Shown piece after piece: positions 12,261-24,680 of a stretch of 64,000 nucleotides of DNA; position 1 is the first letter of the stretch; every line of letters starts with the position of its first letter. The notes under the pieces were generated by a model. That model made no database searches. It had not been told where the DNA came from and was given only the letters and a program-made list of their open reading frames with translations. The translations under genes were made by a program, and so were the position numbers. Origin of the DNA: Hyalella azteca (lineage: Eukaryota; Arthropoda; Malacostraca; Amphipoda; Hyalellidae); assembly GCF_000764305.2 (NCBI RefSeq), contig NW_025933469.1, forward strand, positions 62,001-126,000, read 5' to 3'.

Positions 12261-14177
12261 TGAGCCTGTGCGATTTATGCCTGAAATTAGCATTTATATT
12301 TGTCGACTTAGCATATTAGAAATAATTGTGGGCTCTCTATGTCATCAAAGAAATTTACGGTCAATAAGGCGTAGCCTAATAGAGTGGGGTTGCCAGTGGC
12401 ATTCGCGGAAACATATTTCATATCCCGTCTAAATGTTACTTTATGTTTAATTCGGAGCTTTGCGGAGCTTAACCTTTTAGTAAGGTTTGAATTTTGTGTT
12501 TTACGACCGCAGTAAAAAATTCTTGATTGCTTCCCAGTCTGTTAAATTGCGACGTAGGCGATCCGAGTGCACTCAAGCTCAGAGCTGCAGCTGAAATTTG
12601 TGTCGGAAATCGTCCGTGTTGCCCTTTGTTTTACGCTTGACGGAACAATTTCTTGGTCGTAACGCATGCGCTCATGCCATAAAATAGACCGCGAAGAGCT
12701 TGTACTTACACACCGGGATCTCGTCTTTGACAAAACTGCTCCGTGTTAAAACTCTTTATTGCCACTTCTAATCACGCGAAGCCATGTTATAGGACCTTTA
12801 ATAGATGGCATTTGGGTGTAGTAAAATTAATGCCGTTAATAATTTTTAGTTTTTTATTACTCGCATTCGAACAATTACGTTTTAGATCCCTTTCTTGAAC
12901 GTGTATGGTGTTTGCTGCGTATGGGTCGATGCTGTTATAAGCATCCTACACAATATAAAAGCCAGGAATTACCTGAGCTTCTCCTGCTTCATCAGGGTGT
13001 CAGTCGACAATGGTTAAAAGAAGTTAAATTGTCCAAGCCTTAATGACATTCAGGGGCGTAGTGAAGTCTTCGAGATTTATGCTAAGATATGCGATGCTGC
13101 TATTATGCGCTGTGGAATAGATTATCCGCAATTTATGGCATGCCGTTCAAGAAGGTTGAATATGATTATTAGATAATAAACTTCTGATATCTTTCATGCA
13201 GTTGCATGACATTATGCGAGTACATCAGCTACAATGTGCGTACATGACATCACTTTGAACAAGATACGATGCCGTAAGTCGCAATTGATGGTCAACATAA
13301 ACATGGCCAGTGTTGAGCTTTGGATAATCTTGCCAATACATTAAGCGCTCTTGCTTGGCTTACAGGCATCGTGTTCCTCTATTTATTCAACCAACATTCT
13401 GGCATGTTCACTATACAAGCCAACATATGTGCACGGCATTTAGGCAGCTTTAATATGAGACAGCTTACGAAATAAGGTGTTCTAGAACTTGAGGGTTGAG
13501 CACTCGCAATGCGTTTGATCAACAAGTAGTTACTTTTCTCGGCTAACATGATTTAAAAGTTAAGTATTGGTACGCAAACATGGAGAAGCAATACTTTTAA
13601 TACCAATGAGCCAAGCCATTCTAGTAGCACGAGGCTCTAAAATATTTATAATTCGAGGCCGCTACATGCAGGTTTTTTTAAATCTCACTTTCAGGACAAG
13701 CTAACTTTTCAATAGGCTAAAATTTTGCCGAACATTCAAAAAGAAGCAGATAAAGCTGTATGTATAAAGAATATGGCTGTTTGTTCGGGGGATTGTTCAG
13801 AATGAAAACTCGTTGTGGATTGTAACGGTTTCTGAAAACAAAGAATGAACAATTTGAACACAAAGTTGAGGTTATTCGAAATTATAAACAATATAGAGAA
13901 AATAATCCAGGTTAGCAAGCAATAATATGATCATTACATAAGTAAATGATAACATACCAATTAAATTGCTGAACAATCTAGGGCAAGTTTGGTTAAAACT
14001 GGATTTTGCCTGAGCTCATTAACTCTGGTCCTACCTAAAAGGTCCCAACCTTATGTATACGGGAGAAGTATGTTCAGTAAAAAATTCTTTACAGTCTGAT
14101 TTATTGGCACTTTGCCCCGAGCATGAAACTTGATTTGGGTCACACTTATTCTAAAAACATGCATCCTTCATAAATGC
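12261..14177. other. Noncoding, AT-rich
   Basis: Apart from the TATA-like site at 12954 nothing is supported. There is a tiny duplication GCGGAGCTT/CGGAGCTTT near 12460 and a 60-codon minus-strand frame near 13740 without recognisable content. Confidence 0.35.
12954..13012 (+). promoter_or_regulatory. Possible core promoter (TATAAAAG) with nearby ATG
   Basis: TATAAAAG at 12954-12961 is followed by TTCATCAG (about 37 bp on), GTCAGTC (about 48 bp on) and an ATG at 13010. The frame after the ATG closes after five codons, so a gene would need an intron straight away. No exon was recognised downstream. Confidence 0.2.
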
Positions 14178-14400
14178 CAAGTCCCCGTATGAAAAGGCCT
14201 ATAATATAATATATACTAGTAAATTTGCAGGTCCCAGTGCGAAAATCCAATTTTTTCCATTATGCACTTTAAAATTTAATAAGGTAGTCCGGCCATCAGA
14301 AATTTTTGTTGACAAACGCAATTGAAAAAAAAAATTAAGTTGCAGAATTTGTCCGGAAAAAATACCCTTCAACCCACCGGTGAATCGTGCCACACTTAAG
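14178..14400 (+). mobile_element. piggyBac-like MITE family member, truncated copy A
   Basis: It aligns over about 220 bp with 26595-26825 (same strand) and with the reverse complement of 52000-52290. Shared blocks include GGTAGTCCGGCCATCA-type sequence, AAATTTTTGTT, CGCAATTGAAAAAAA and a right-hand TCGTGCC. The left terminus is missing and the right terminus is degraded to CGTGCCACACTTAAG. There is no coding capacity. Confidence 0.65.
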
Positions 14401-14597
14401 TACGTGTTAATGCAATTTGAAATTGGTTCAAACTGCATGTCATGCATATGAAGTTAACTAAAATAATCGCGAATTATTAATATGTGAATCTTCCGTTTTC
14501 TCTCGACGCGATTCATTCGAAGTCAATGCTCACACTATGGAATAATCCGGAAATTCTAAATGAATAACAGATGAATTAATATTCGGTTAGGCATTTT

Positions 14598-14655
14598 TCA
14601 ACTGATTATTATTCGATTATTATTGATTATTATCGATTATTATTATTATTAGATT
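14598..14655. repeat. Simple repeat, TTATTGATTA type
   Basis: Repeated GATTATTATT/CGATTATTA words form an imperfect microsatellite of about 58 bp. Confidence 0.75.
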
Positions 14656-14947
14656 AGTGGTTATCCATCACTGCAATTTTAGTGATGTATTATTTAAATC
14701 TCTGATTTCTCATTTATTGAAATGGCGTTATTTATTTCGCCGAAAAATTTTAACAATTTATCTCTTCTTTTTCTTTATACCTGGAAACATTTCTAGGAAT
14801 AATAAATTATCGACAGAACTTATGCCAAAAACCTTACCTCAATAAAATTGGTTTACAAGTAAAATGTAATGTAACGTTCATTACAAATGCAATGAATGTT
14901 ACGTTAGTGAAAACGAGACCTACGAGCAATGAATAGAACGAACAAGG

Positions 14948-15009
14948 GGAGCCAAAAATTGCAGTGAGAAAAAGCGTATATACCCTCTAAAAATAGAGGG
15001 TTTGGCTCC
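14948..15009. repeat. Nested hairpin
   Basis: The outer arms are GGAGCCAAA and TTTGGCTCC. The inner arms are ACCCTCTA (14982-14989) and TAGAGGGT (14994-15001) around AAAA. Nothing nearby shows whether it acts as RNA or is a transposon remnant. Confidence 0.6.
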
Positions 15010-16157
15010 AAATTAGGTCAATGAAATAACAGTCGATCGAGATACACTGTTCCAAAAAATTAACCAAAAAAAAATTAACAATCGTGAGGATTAAAAGTTG
15101 CACCTTATTTTGGTTAGTGACGGCGGATCGCCAAATCTATATATGGTTCGCTTGCCCCATCTAACCTCGAACGCATCAGGCGTTTTTTTTCTCGATCTAC
15201 TTCATCTTGCATGGCCCGCATGGCACGATCTACTCCAATTTACGAGTGTCTTACATTCTAATGGCCTTACAATAAGGCAATTTTTTTAAATTTCCAATAA
15301 GTGTCTTATATTCTAAATATACTTAATTTATAATAATTACATGCAACAGAAAATATTCCATCACTCTGAGTAAGTTTCATGTGTATAAACAACAGCCTTT
15401 TTCTTGTTTGTATGTTTTCAAATATTTTGTAATATACTTTGTTTGAGTGAATCCAACTTGGTGCTCGTACGCTTCAGTTTCAAGAATAATATCACAGGAA
15501 AGGTTTCAAAAATGGATTTGAGTTACCTTCGTTTACAATACGGTAGATGATTCAAAATTTCCTGGAGGTTCGTTGTGATGAAGCAATGAAATACCATGCG
15601 AAGAAAACATCCATTTTTAAAGGAAAATTTTGTAGATAGTTGGTTGCATGTCAATAATTCAAAATCAAATAACAAACAGTTTGGTCTTAAGGCAATCAGC
15701 CACAATTCAACAAGAGCAATTGCAAGTTACTGGGTTGAAAATTTTCTCCGTGAGGTTGGGTCGTTTTTTATTTTTAGATTTTCAATGTATAATTAAACAT
15801 GCCGTATACTATTCGTTCTCTGGAACACCGGCCGGACTATTTATTCATCAATAGGGTTTCACGGATAGTCCACTATAATGAATCATTCGAATAACTAACT
15901 ACTCGGGTGTTGGTCCCAGTTTATGTAATTAATTATCAATGATACATATTTCAAAGGGTAAATTTATGAGTTTTATAGCTTCATAAAACTTTTCCTAAAT
16001 ACCTAAAGCCACGGCTATACCATAGGCAATCTTTTACCAGCGTTGGCAGATTGCGTGGATGGCGAAATTAATCTTCAATAACCAAACGTTTTGGGGGTTC
16101 AAATATATGCTGAAATCACTGGGCGCGACGTTTCAGAAATAAATATTTTGCGTGTAC

Positions 16158-16201
16158 GCGGTAGTCGATTAGGTTATACCGTAGCACTACGACTACCGCG
16201 C
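16158..16201. repeat. Inverted repeat, 11-bp GC-rich arms
   Basis: CGCGGTAGTCG at 16158-16168 and its exact inverse at 16191-16201 are separated by 22 bp. Direct repeats of GCATGGTGCTGTA follow immediately (about 16200-16240). GC-rich arms of this kind stand out in the AT-rich surroundings. Confidence 0.6.
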
Positions 16202-16926
16202 ATGGTGCTGTACCGCGTAGCATGCATGGTGCTGTAACGAGCTTCCATAGGATTCAGTCTTATTAATTGAACCACTTAATTCGAGCCATTATATTTTCTT
16301 TCTTTATACTGCATTTGTTTGTGTTTGATGATACTGCGATGATTGAAATGCTAACAAAATCTAATGAATACAAACTTATTATACGTACATCACGGTACAT
16401 GACGTCAACGATCTCGTCTGCAGTCGGTCTGGAACGTTCTTGGTGAATGGATGCTGAGAAATTGTCATGCGTGCTCGAGCACGCGACTCCTTATACAAGA
16501 TGATTTTCGAAGATTTTTAACTAGCTTGTGAGCGCTGATGTTCCTCAGCGACCGCGGCTGCATTTTGAGGGCCGAAAACGGAACGAAAAAATAACATACT
16601 TAAATAAACATACATATACTATAGCACATAGATAATTCGATCATGAGTGCGACACACATGAGTGACTGCATAAACTTGAATCAAAATGTCGTCCATTTTC
16701 GATTAATTTGAGCTTTTTCAAAACTTTCCCGACGATCGCCCAACTCATCATTCAGGAGTTTTCTATAAGGCGTCAAATTTACTGCTAAAGAAATGTTTTT
16801 AGGTAGTGTACGAACAATACGATGAACCTTTTTGTGTACTACGAATATAGTCGATCTTCGACTTGTTCTCTAATGCTGTTGAGCTAACAACGAATGGAGC
16901 ACAGATTTGCAATAATTCTCAACGTA

Positions 16927-18209
16927 GGGTAACATGGGGCAGCGAGCCCACTGCGGGTCACGGGCCCATAGCGGGTTTCTCGCTAAGTATGGCAGATATT
17001 GGTCCGTGTTCTCTACCGCCGGTCGACAGTTTCACTGGGATGAAGTGAATGGATTTACGTTTTGCTAAGTGTTTGCGTTATTAAGTTCTTTGCGAATAAC
17101 TGTTTTAGTCCAGATAAAAATTTTTTTGCCGCTAAATAAAGTTTTTTTCCATTACTATAGATGAAGATTTTGAAATTAATTTGAATTATTTTTTCAAAGT
17201 AATATTTATAGGGATAATTTTGAGACCAAGTTTAGACTATTAGCTTTTAAAATAAAATGTTGACACGATATAAATTTAAATGATACCTAGTGGGGGCAAC
17301 GGGCCCACGCGTGTCACGGGGCAAAGCGCCCATGGTGAAGTCTTGTGTTATACATTATTAGATTTGTCTCAATGACCTTTTCAAACTATGACTAGCTTTT
17401 TGAATTACAAATTACACTTCATATTGCATGATTTTTTTATTTGCCGCCTCAAGGCAGCTGGTTTAGTTTCTAGTTATGCGTATTTATGACCACTTTTCGA
17501 GTTATTGACTCTTGCCTTGCCAAAAGTTGATTTCAGTCAACACCAATGAGCCAACAGTTGATGAGAGTTTTTATGGTGTTGGCTGAAATCACGATTAGGT
17601 ACGAATTATCTGCACATAATATCTGGATAATGGACGAAACTGGAACGAAGTTTTTTTCTGATCAACTAAATATATTTTTTCTAGTCAAGGATACATTTTT
17701 TCATGTCAAGACGAATTTTTTATCGCAAAGATATCTTTTTCAAGTCAAGGATATATAATGTTATGTCAATGAAATATTTTTCTTCACGTCAGTGATAGAT
17801 TTTTTAAGCCAAGAGTATTTTTTTCAAGTTATGGATATGATTTTTGAGTTGTTAATAAATGAATGAATGTCATATTTTTTATTACATTTTTCTTATTTTT
17901 AACTGTAAAGTATTGTTTTATCATTTTTAAACGAAAAATATGCAATTGTGGTAAAGGGATTAAGGGTGGGCGCCTTGCCCCAAGCCCATGGGCCCATTGC
18001 CCCAGGGGTGGGGCAATGGGCCCATTTTGACACTTTTTACAAAATAGTGTTTTATTAAAAATTGAATAACTCTATAAGCGTCTAATTCACATCATACATT
18101 CCTCATTAGTTGCACCTTTAAGCAAAACAAAGAACCACCTCGTATCAATTAAAACTTCATCAAAAATTTAGTTTAAAAAAAGTGGGGGGCGCGCTGCCCC
18201 ACGTTGCCC
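16927..18209 (+). mobile_element. pogo/Tigger-like DNA transposon, degraded (1283 bp)
   Basis: The ends are inverted repeats: GGGTAACATGGGGCAGCG on the left, and GGGCAACGTGGGGCAGCG read inward from the right, with two transitions in 18 bp. TA lies outside each end (16925-16926 and 18210-18211), as expected for Tc1/mariner/pogo insertion. Related GGGGCAAYGGGCCCA blocks recur inside near 17288-17335 and 17965-18030, in both orientations, forming subterminal repeats. The interior carries one recognisable piece of a DDE_1-type transposase. The rest of the coding region is lost or deleted: pogo-family transposases normally need about 1.5 kb of coding sequence alone. Superfamily assignment rests on the TA flanks plus this relic. 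Confidence 0.8.
17546..17665 (+). pseudogene. Relic of pogo-family (DDE_1) transposase
   Basis: A short open stretch encodes 'IWIMDETG' (17621-17644), preceded by a helix-like segment with Phe and Leu and a short hydrophilic link. In pogo/Tigger/Jerky transposases the first catalytic aspartate sits in a conserved [IV][FWY]N[MV]DETG motif about 20-25 residues after an 'FF..L' helix, and this arrangement is seen here. The normal Asn is replaced by Ile. No second or third acidic catalytic residue could be found downstream, where the frame runs into T-rich sequence. It lies inside an element with matching terminal repeats and TA flanks, which supports the call. It is non-functional. Confidence 0.6.
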
Positions 18210-20648
18210 TATATAGCTGGAGGAGAGTTAATTTATTTTCAAAATTTATTTACATGAATGGGTGATCCATGTAGTTATAACATCGTGGTAAACTGAGTTG
18301 ATAGTTAATGAACAAATAACGAGTTGATAGTTAATGAATTGAACATTAAGTTTATATTGTGACGCCTTTTTGCAGCGCAGATATGTCAACTCCCAATATT
18401 CAACGCGGTCTATCGATTTGTTTTTAAATGTCAGTGCCCATAAGAAGCTAAGAATTACATTTTAGCGTTCGATATGAAAAAGGTTGATTGACTGATATCG
18501 CAAACAAATATTTTACAAGAGGCTGTATGAATGTACTAGTCGATTGACTGATACTGCAAACAAATACTTTGATTTGATGATTTATTTGTTCGCTCAGGAG
18601 CACACGTTACAATTAAATATATAAGAAACGTGAAATAAAATAGCAAAGCTTCCAACTGAATGCCTATATCGCCTTGGATTTTTGACTGGGTATAAGCTTA
18701 AAAATAGCTTCGCAGGCAACATGATAGGTTGTTAAACTCTATTCCAATGATAATGAGAAGATGATGAGAAGGAATAGTTGATAAATGTCGAAAATAATCA
18801 CACTCATTGACAAAAGCCTTAAGAAAACTGAAAACCGCATGTCAAAATAAACAATAAAAATGGCATAAGTGGCAATATCAACATTACACTGAGTAAAACA
18901 GGTACAAATTAAAACTTTTAAAGGCGGTGTATGAAAAGTCGATTGACCGTTACGGCAAGCAAATACTTTACAAGTTGCTGAGCAAGTTTATTGTTGGTTG
19001 CAAAAGTTTGTTTGTTGATTTATTTCACATTCGCAACTGGGTAACGGTGAAGGAAATTATAGAAGAATTATTGAAATTGGAAAAATATTCGTGCAGTTTA
19101 TATGTCTGATTATGATGATCTTTCTTAGTTAACATCGACTCAAAAATCATCAAATCATTCCGCATCAAATATCGACTAAAAAAATATGCGGAATTTATAA
19201 GCCTGTCGCCAACCATCTTCAAACTTAATTTAGTTTCAACGGTGTATGTCCAAGTAATTCACTGACAAATGTCGTAATTATCTGTATCAGCATCAGAGTT
19301 GATTCTAATTTTCACTTGAATAATATTGTACGAACAGTTTTCTATCCCATTTGATGAATGTCTCGCAAAGAAAGATGATACGTACTAAATAATGGCACGG
19401 ATTGGGTTATTCTTTATTAAAACATTATACATTCGTGTTCTTCTATTAGAAATTTATAATTATATCTGATTGCCGGGCATTGCTTCAGTGAATTTTTTTT
19501 TTTAAATTCTATTATTCCTCATGTTGTTCAAATAAAACTCTTCTATACTTTAAAACAGGTATTTTGGCATTATTATTAGATTATAAATACGTTATTATTA
19601 TAAATTATTATTTTGGCATTACTATTAGATTATAGCTACCGGATAATATTTGCTATAAAAATATTAGAAGTTATGACAAATCTTAAATGATCTAATGGCA
19701 TGTAACTCTGGCAAAGGCACGGACTATTTAACCTCAACTGTGCATATTCAAATTTACCTAAGCCAGCTAACATTATTTTGCAGTACAACGATCATAAATA
19801 TACGCGTAATTAAGATAACTCTTATTCTTTCTCTGATTCTGTAAATGCAAATGCGCTTCGTTTGCATAAAAATGTCCGCTGCTAATTTGTTTGTCTGTCT
19901 CTTTAGGTCGTCCCTAACATTAGACAGACAGAAGCGTTAAGCAGTTAAGAAATATTTCACTAGTTGCTAAATACAAAGTTTAATAAATGAATATTCAAGC
20001 ATTGACTCGCAAAAACGCTTGGCGGCTACACTCAAGGCTATGGCCAGGAATGAAAAAAATATCTCCTTATAATGAACACTAATCCGTGGCCTAATGCTTA
20101 TCTCCTAGAATTATTCTAAAAAGTCCCTTGAATTTTTTTTTATCGATTAAACGAAAGAATTAATATTCACTCCACTCAAATTTTTTTTTTTGTGAGTAAT
20201 TTTTTTAGGTTGCACAACAATATTACATTCATGTTTGAGCTTCATACACACTAGCATTAATGATAAACATTTTTGTGCTGCCAGCTCATGTGTATGGTGA
20301 CTATATATGTATATACTCGCGCTATCGACCAATGAATTCCTAGAGTGAAAGACGTCGAGAAGTGGCACTGCCCACTTATTATTTTTTTTCAATTTCTGTG
20401 TCAAAATTTACAAATTTTGAAAGTTTCTTTTTTAAAGTTAGGTGTATTACCTTAATTGTTGACCCTTTCTTACCCTTACCTTACCTTGAATACGACATAT
20501 CGAATACAGCTGAATAACATACCCAAGTCACTTGTCAGAGTCTATTATATATGTAACCTGTCAAAATAATAATAATAAATAAGTACAATAATCACGGATA
20601 TTTCCGTAAGAAGCATGCACAATAATTACGAATTTTAATTTCTTTTCT
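18210..20648. other. Noncoding, AT-rich, local repeats only
   Basis: It contains the GAGTTGATAGTTAATGAA duplication (18295 and 18321), the three-copy motif listed separately, and a two-copy TTTTGGCATTA.TATTAGATTATA duplication near 19560-19636. No gene seen. Confidence 0.4.
18483..18974 (+). repeat. Dispersed ~45-bp motif, three copies
   Basis: The motif TTGACTGATA..GCAAACAAATA occurs near 18485-18520 and 18543-18570, and as TTGACCGTTACGGCAAGCAA near 18942-18974. Copies are associated with GTATGAA and TTTACAAG on their flanks, so more than the core was duplicated. Confidence 0.55.
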
Positions 20649-20649
20649 C

Positions 20650-20762
20650 AATATACAGCCTGCAGCTGTGCCGGACGAAAACGAAGGACAGCTGTATATT
20701 AACGTAATATTTTTTTTTACTGTAGCGTATATTAATATTATTAATATACGCTACAGTAAAAA
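20650..20762. repeat. Two adjacent hairpins, one with perfect 23-bp arms
   Basis: The second hairpin (20714-20762) has 23-bp perfect arms, TTTTTACTGTAGCGTATATT plus AAT, around a 3-base loop. Just upstream, AATATACAG (20650-20658) pairs with CTGTATATT (20692-20700) around a more GC-rich middle (CAGCTG..GGACAGCTG). The lack of mismatches in the long arms suggests a recent origin, either a palindromic rearrangement or a small fold-back element. Confidence 0.8.
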
Positions 20763-21499
20763 TATTGGGATAAATATACAAGTAAGCCATCAAAATTTTG
20801 TAAAGAAATATTCAAGGTACGAGCAGTAATTTTTTGCCTAGCAATGCGGGCTCCTATAATTAAAACAATTCGTTTCAATCCACTTATCCCCTGAGTATTT
20901 TGTCATATAGGAATATTTTAGTAATTTTTACGGAACATGAGTTGTCAAAATACTTCGCTCGTACTACTCATTGATTCAATGTAAATTACTTGCAGAAAGC
21001 TCCACTGAAACTCTGTAATTCATTCTCAACACTTCTATTCTTCAGCCAACAATAGAAATATGTGAAAAGGATTTTAAGCTGCCAATTTATAGAATCTGAA
21101 GTTCAAATACAACATAATGATGACGTGCTGTTGATATACGCTTGTGAAAAAAACATATTTTGTAAGCGAGCTCATATGTAAGCATTAAAAATTCATTTAA
21201 TTAACGCGAACACGACTTCAAGGAGCGTGCAAGCCTAATTCGATCTCGCTTGCGTGCGATTTCAAGGTAAATTTTATACACGCTAATGATCATTAGCAAG
21301 TACCAAAGCTCAAAGACGTCTTGAAAACACTCGTAAAATGTATGTTTGAAAATATTACAATCATTGAGACGATTAGTCAGATTTCGGATTAATTTTACGG
21401 CACGACAACGAATACTAAGTGTTAGAAGTGCAAAAATTGTATGTTAGATTTATGTTCGGAGCGCCTCAATAAATTGCTCGATAGCCATCGTATAAAGTG
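20763..21499. other. Noncoding, AT-rich
   Basis: No gene, repeat or structure recognised. Confidence 0.4.
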
Positions 21500-21790
21500 A
21501 GAGAGGAAAGTTGTAAAGGCGAAGTGATGTGCTGGAGTCTTGGTGCGTAGGGATGTCTTATTATCGACGTCCAGGTCCCGACACAAGCCTTAGTGATAAG
21601 CGCTGGGTGGTCCACTCGAGTGCACCACCAAGTTGGGCTGAGTCTTCAGATATTTCTTATTAGAGGTGCCGGGTGCTTATCAAAGGCATGTTAGTCAAAC
21701 AAGCTTTAGTGGATAAGACACACTCGGGATGTAGTCATAAGAATGGACCGGGAACATGTTTCTTATTGACGGTTTCACTCCCTGTTCTAG
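21500..21790. promoter_or_regulatory. GC-richer patch with clustered GATA-type motifs
   Basis: Three GATA-factor words lie within about 125 bp: TGATAAG (21594-21600), CTTATCA (21676-21682) and GATAAG (21712-21717). An almost perfect 24-bp palindrome, GGTGGTCCACTCGAGTGCAC plus CACC, is at 21606-21629. The composition differs from the AT-rich flanks. A cis-regulatory role is inference only; no adjacent gene was recognised. Confidence 0.25.
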
Positions 21791-23489
21791 TTTAGTTAAT
21801 AGCTCATGAAACTATACGATAGCGCAATTTTTCTTAATGAATATGGCCCTAAGTGGATTTCTTTTTATGGTCGTAAACGTAATCTGGGCCTTCGTTACTC
21901 AGAAAGAAGTACTGGGTAGGGGTTAAGAGTTACTTTGAGATAGAAATCGTACAAAGTACCTCCAGGCCTATTTTTACAGCCGTCTAGCTGTTATTATAAA
22001 TAAAAATAGACTTCGTACAGAGAATGGTTTCCAACGAGCTCAATATGCGTTGATGAGTTCTGAATCACTCAACTAATTTATAAGACTTTTTTGCTAACGG
22101 CTAAAAAGATTTATTTTATGCTTTCTTCTATACGTTATCTTTTTGCATTTCTGCTGGGTTCTTCAAAGTTTTTAAATTAACATAAAACGCAATTTTTGAC
22201 GTTGCGAGCAGAAATGATTTTAAGAATGCAACGTTAATTTCTTTACTGATTACACTATCGATAGGTTCGAAAGACAAATAAGAAATTCATCTTTTGTGTT
22301 TGATGAAGAATAAGGAGTAAATTTTGATGGCAACTGCATGTTGATGAATATCTGGCTCAAGTATTCGTAACGTTCGTTGAGTTAAATGAACACAAGTAGC
22401 CTACTTATATTGAGGCGGCTGGAATTTGAGGCACTACTTTGAGTCAAACTTTTAATTTAATTGAATTAAATTTTTAATTTATATTTCTAAAGGTTTGAGG
22501 CAGCTGAATTTATGCATTATTTTGCTCAAATGCTATAATAAATTATGAATTTACACTGAAATTCTGTATTATGGCATGAGTACAATTCACACTTCAACAA
22601 TAAACTTTTAAATTAACGGCTTAAAATACTAAGTACCATAATCAGCTTCAGCTTTGAACATTATGCATCTCATCCGTTGTAAAAAGTTTAATTTTGCCTG
22701 ATTCCTGGATTTTCAGCAAAAAGAAAACAAAAATATAAAAAAAAATTTCGATTGAACTTGAGGAGAACAGGAAAAAACTTATATCACATTTTCTTTTCAA
22801 AATCCCGAATTGTTCGCTATTCTCAAACTTAAAAGGGGAGTCATTGAAGAGTTATTAAGTTATTTAAAAAAGTTACCATGCCAGGTTAATTGGTTTCATA
22901 ACTTCTAATTTGAAGTTCTCGAGCTCATTTCCTGAGAGGCATTGAAGTCTCCAATGCTTCAAGCTTATTCATTTATTCAAAGCACAATGTTGTTCAATTT
23001 CAAAGTTCGGATTTGTTTGAGAACTACACAGTTTGTTTTGTGAGCAGAAGAATACTTGTCCTACGTGTTTAACTTTTTGGAGTGACGGCAATTCCTGGTA
23101 AAATGCTCGGACTGATAAATTCTCAATAAAATCTTTGGATGTATCATTAAATTATGGAGCAGTGAACATGGAGCCAAGATTTGGAAGTTCAATCACTTCG
23201 CATCGGAGATGATTGCTTTCATAACGGGAAAGTAGTGTCGTGAATTATTTAATATAATTATTTCTTTTGTAAGTAAATACATTCTTACACGATAAATTTT
23301 CAGCATAGATATTCTTGAAAAAAAGTGGTGATTAGGATTAAGTATTGAGCAGAAAGTAAACAATTTAATGCATGTGAAAAGGAAAATTCAAAAGTCTATT
23401 TTATTATTTACATTAAATTTACGGGTCCGAGTCGATTTTTTCCGCCATGGACAAGAATTATATGTTCTTTACCTGTAATAACATGTGAC
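21791..23489. other. Noncoding, AT-rich
   Basis: No supported feature. A near-palindromic AT tract (TTTAATTTAATTGAATTAAA) is near 22450. Confidence 0.4.
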
Positions 23490-24260
23490 TATGCAGTCTC
23501 TAAAGTTCTAACTTCATTGCGACGCGACGTCTGTTCTATAGAGGCACTGCGGGCAGAGAGACTCCCAACCTCGCTATGACACGCAGCAGTAGTAATTATA
23601 ATGCCATAGAAGAGCAAAATCCCCGACTGTCATGTCTTTGCTTTGTACATGGCAGGAGTTGTGGACAACTTGCCATGTCATCTGACCGGATATTCTTCAC
23701 TGAGCTTTTGTGATGCCCATAGAGGCCCTTGATTAGACCCCGCCAGGCCGCGTCCTAATCCATGGGCTCGGGATTTGTTGTAGTTTGACAAGGGTTTTGT
23801 GGGAAGGCGTCACGCGTCTGTCAGTTGTCTACTTTGAGTCTGCCTTCACCCCAGGGTTTCTGTCCACAAAGCCGACCACCCTTCCGCATGAACACCCAAA
23901 AAACACTATTGTATTCAGCTGCGGGAAAAGTGTGAACGAACATGTGTTGCGGGTGTGGAGAACTCGACTAACACCCCTACTCTTCAACGCCTTTGAAAAA
24001 GCTAATTAGGAAATTTAACAAGCAGCCAGGTTTGAATTGAGCGTGAGTCTGCAGTTGGCACGCTGCCGTCATTGGTTGTATCTCTAGCAGCTTCCTTGTC
24101 ACGATCGGAGCTACGCAAACAATTCATTGAATAAAATCCTGGAAAAAATGTGCCGCTCTTCAGTGGTTAAATGCGCGTCGGCCATTGGTGACTCGGCCCA
24201 ATTCCAGAGAACAATTGCTGGTGTGGCGCGCTGGCCCGATGGTGAAATTAATTATCTTTG
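23490..24260. other. GC-richer island, possible exon or regulatory region
   Basis: The composition is visibly more balanced than the flanks. A plus-strand frame of about 74 codons (23785-24009) runs through it, but its translation matches no family I recognise and there is no clear splice-site arrangement. Nothing more specific can be supported. Confidence 0.25.
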
Positions 24261-24460
24261 CCGCATTTTCTGCCGTTTTAGTAATTAATTTTGTTACATT
24301 ATGGCAACAAGTTTTTCATTAGTCATAGCTAAGTGAACTTCATTTGGTTTGATAAAAATTGTGATGGATTAGTAAATTAAAATTTCATTAATAAGAACAG
24401 CCATTATAGCAAGCGACCGAAAAGATTGATTCATATTTTGGACAAGATGTTTTAAACGTC

Positions 24461-24482
24461 AGTCAGACATTAATGTCTGACT
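24461..24482. repeat. Perfect 22-bp palindrome
   Basis: AGTCAGACATTAATGTCTGA plus CT reads the same on both strands with no spacer. Confidence 0.8.
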
Positions 24483-24680
24483 AATTAATTAAGTTTCAGC
24501 ATTATCGAATTAAATAATCATGTCTAATCACAACACGTGGAGCAAAGAACATTTTTCACTGTCCGCTCAAAACCACCATCCTGTTGATGTACGTACACTT
24601 CCTGTGGCGCACCCGCACGATTGATGTGCGTGTTTTGCACCGCCTGTGGGCGTGCGAAACTTGCCTTGTTTGCGAAATCA

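Larger units (their letters stand above)
14401..16926. other. Noncoding, AT-rich, apart from the short structures listed
   Basis: Several 60-68 codon frames overlap one another on both strands near 15520-15860, as expected by chance. None resembles a known protein. Confidence 0.35.
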
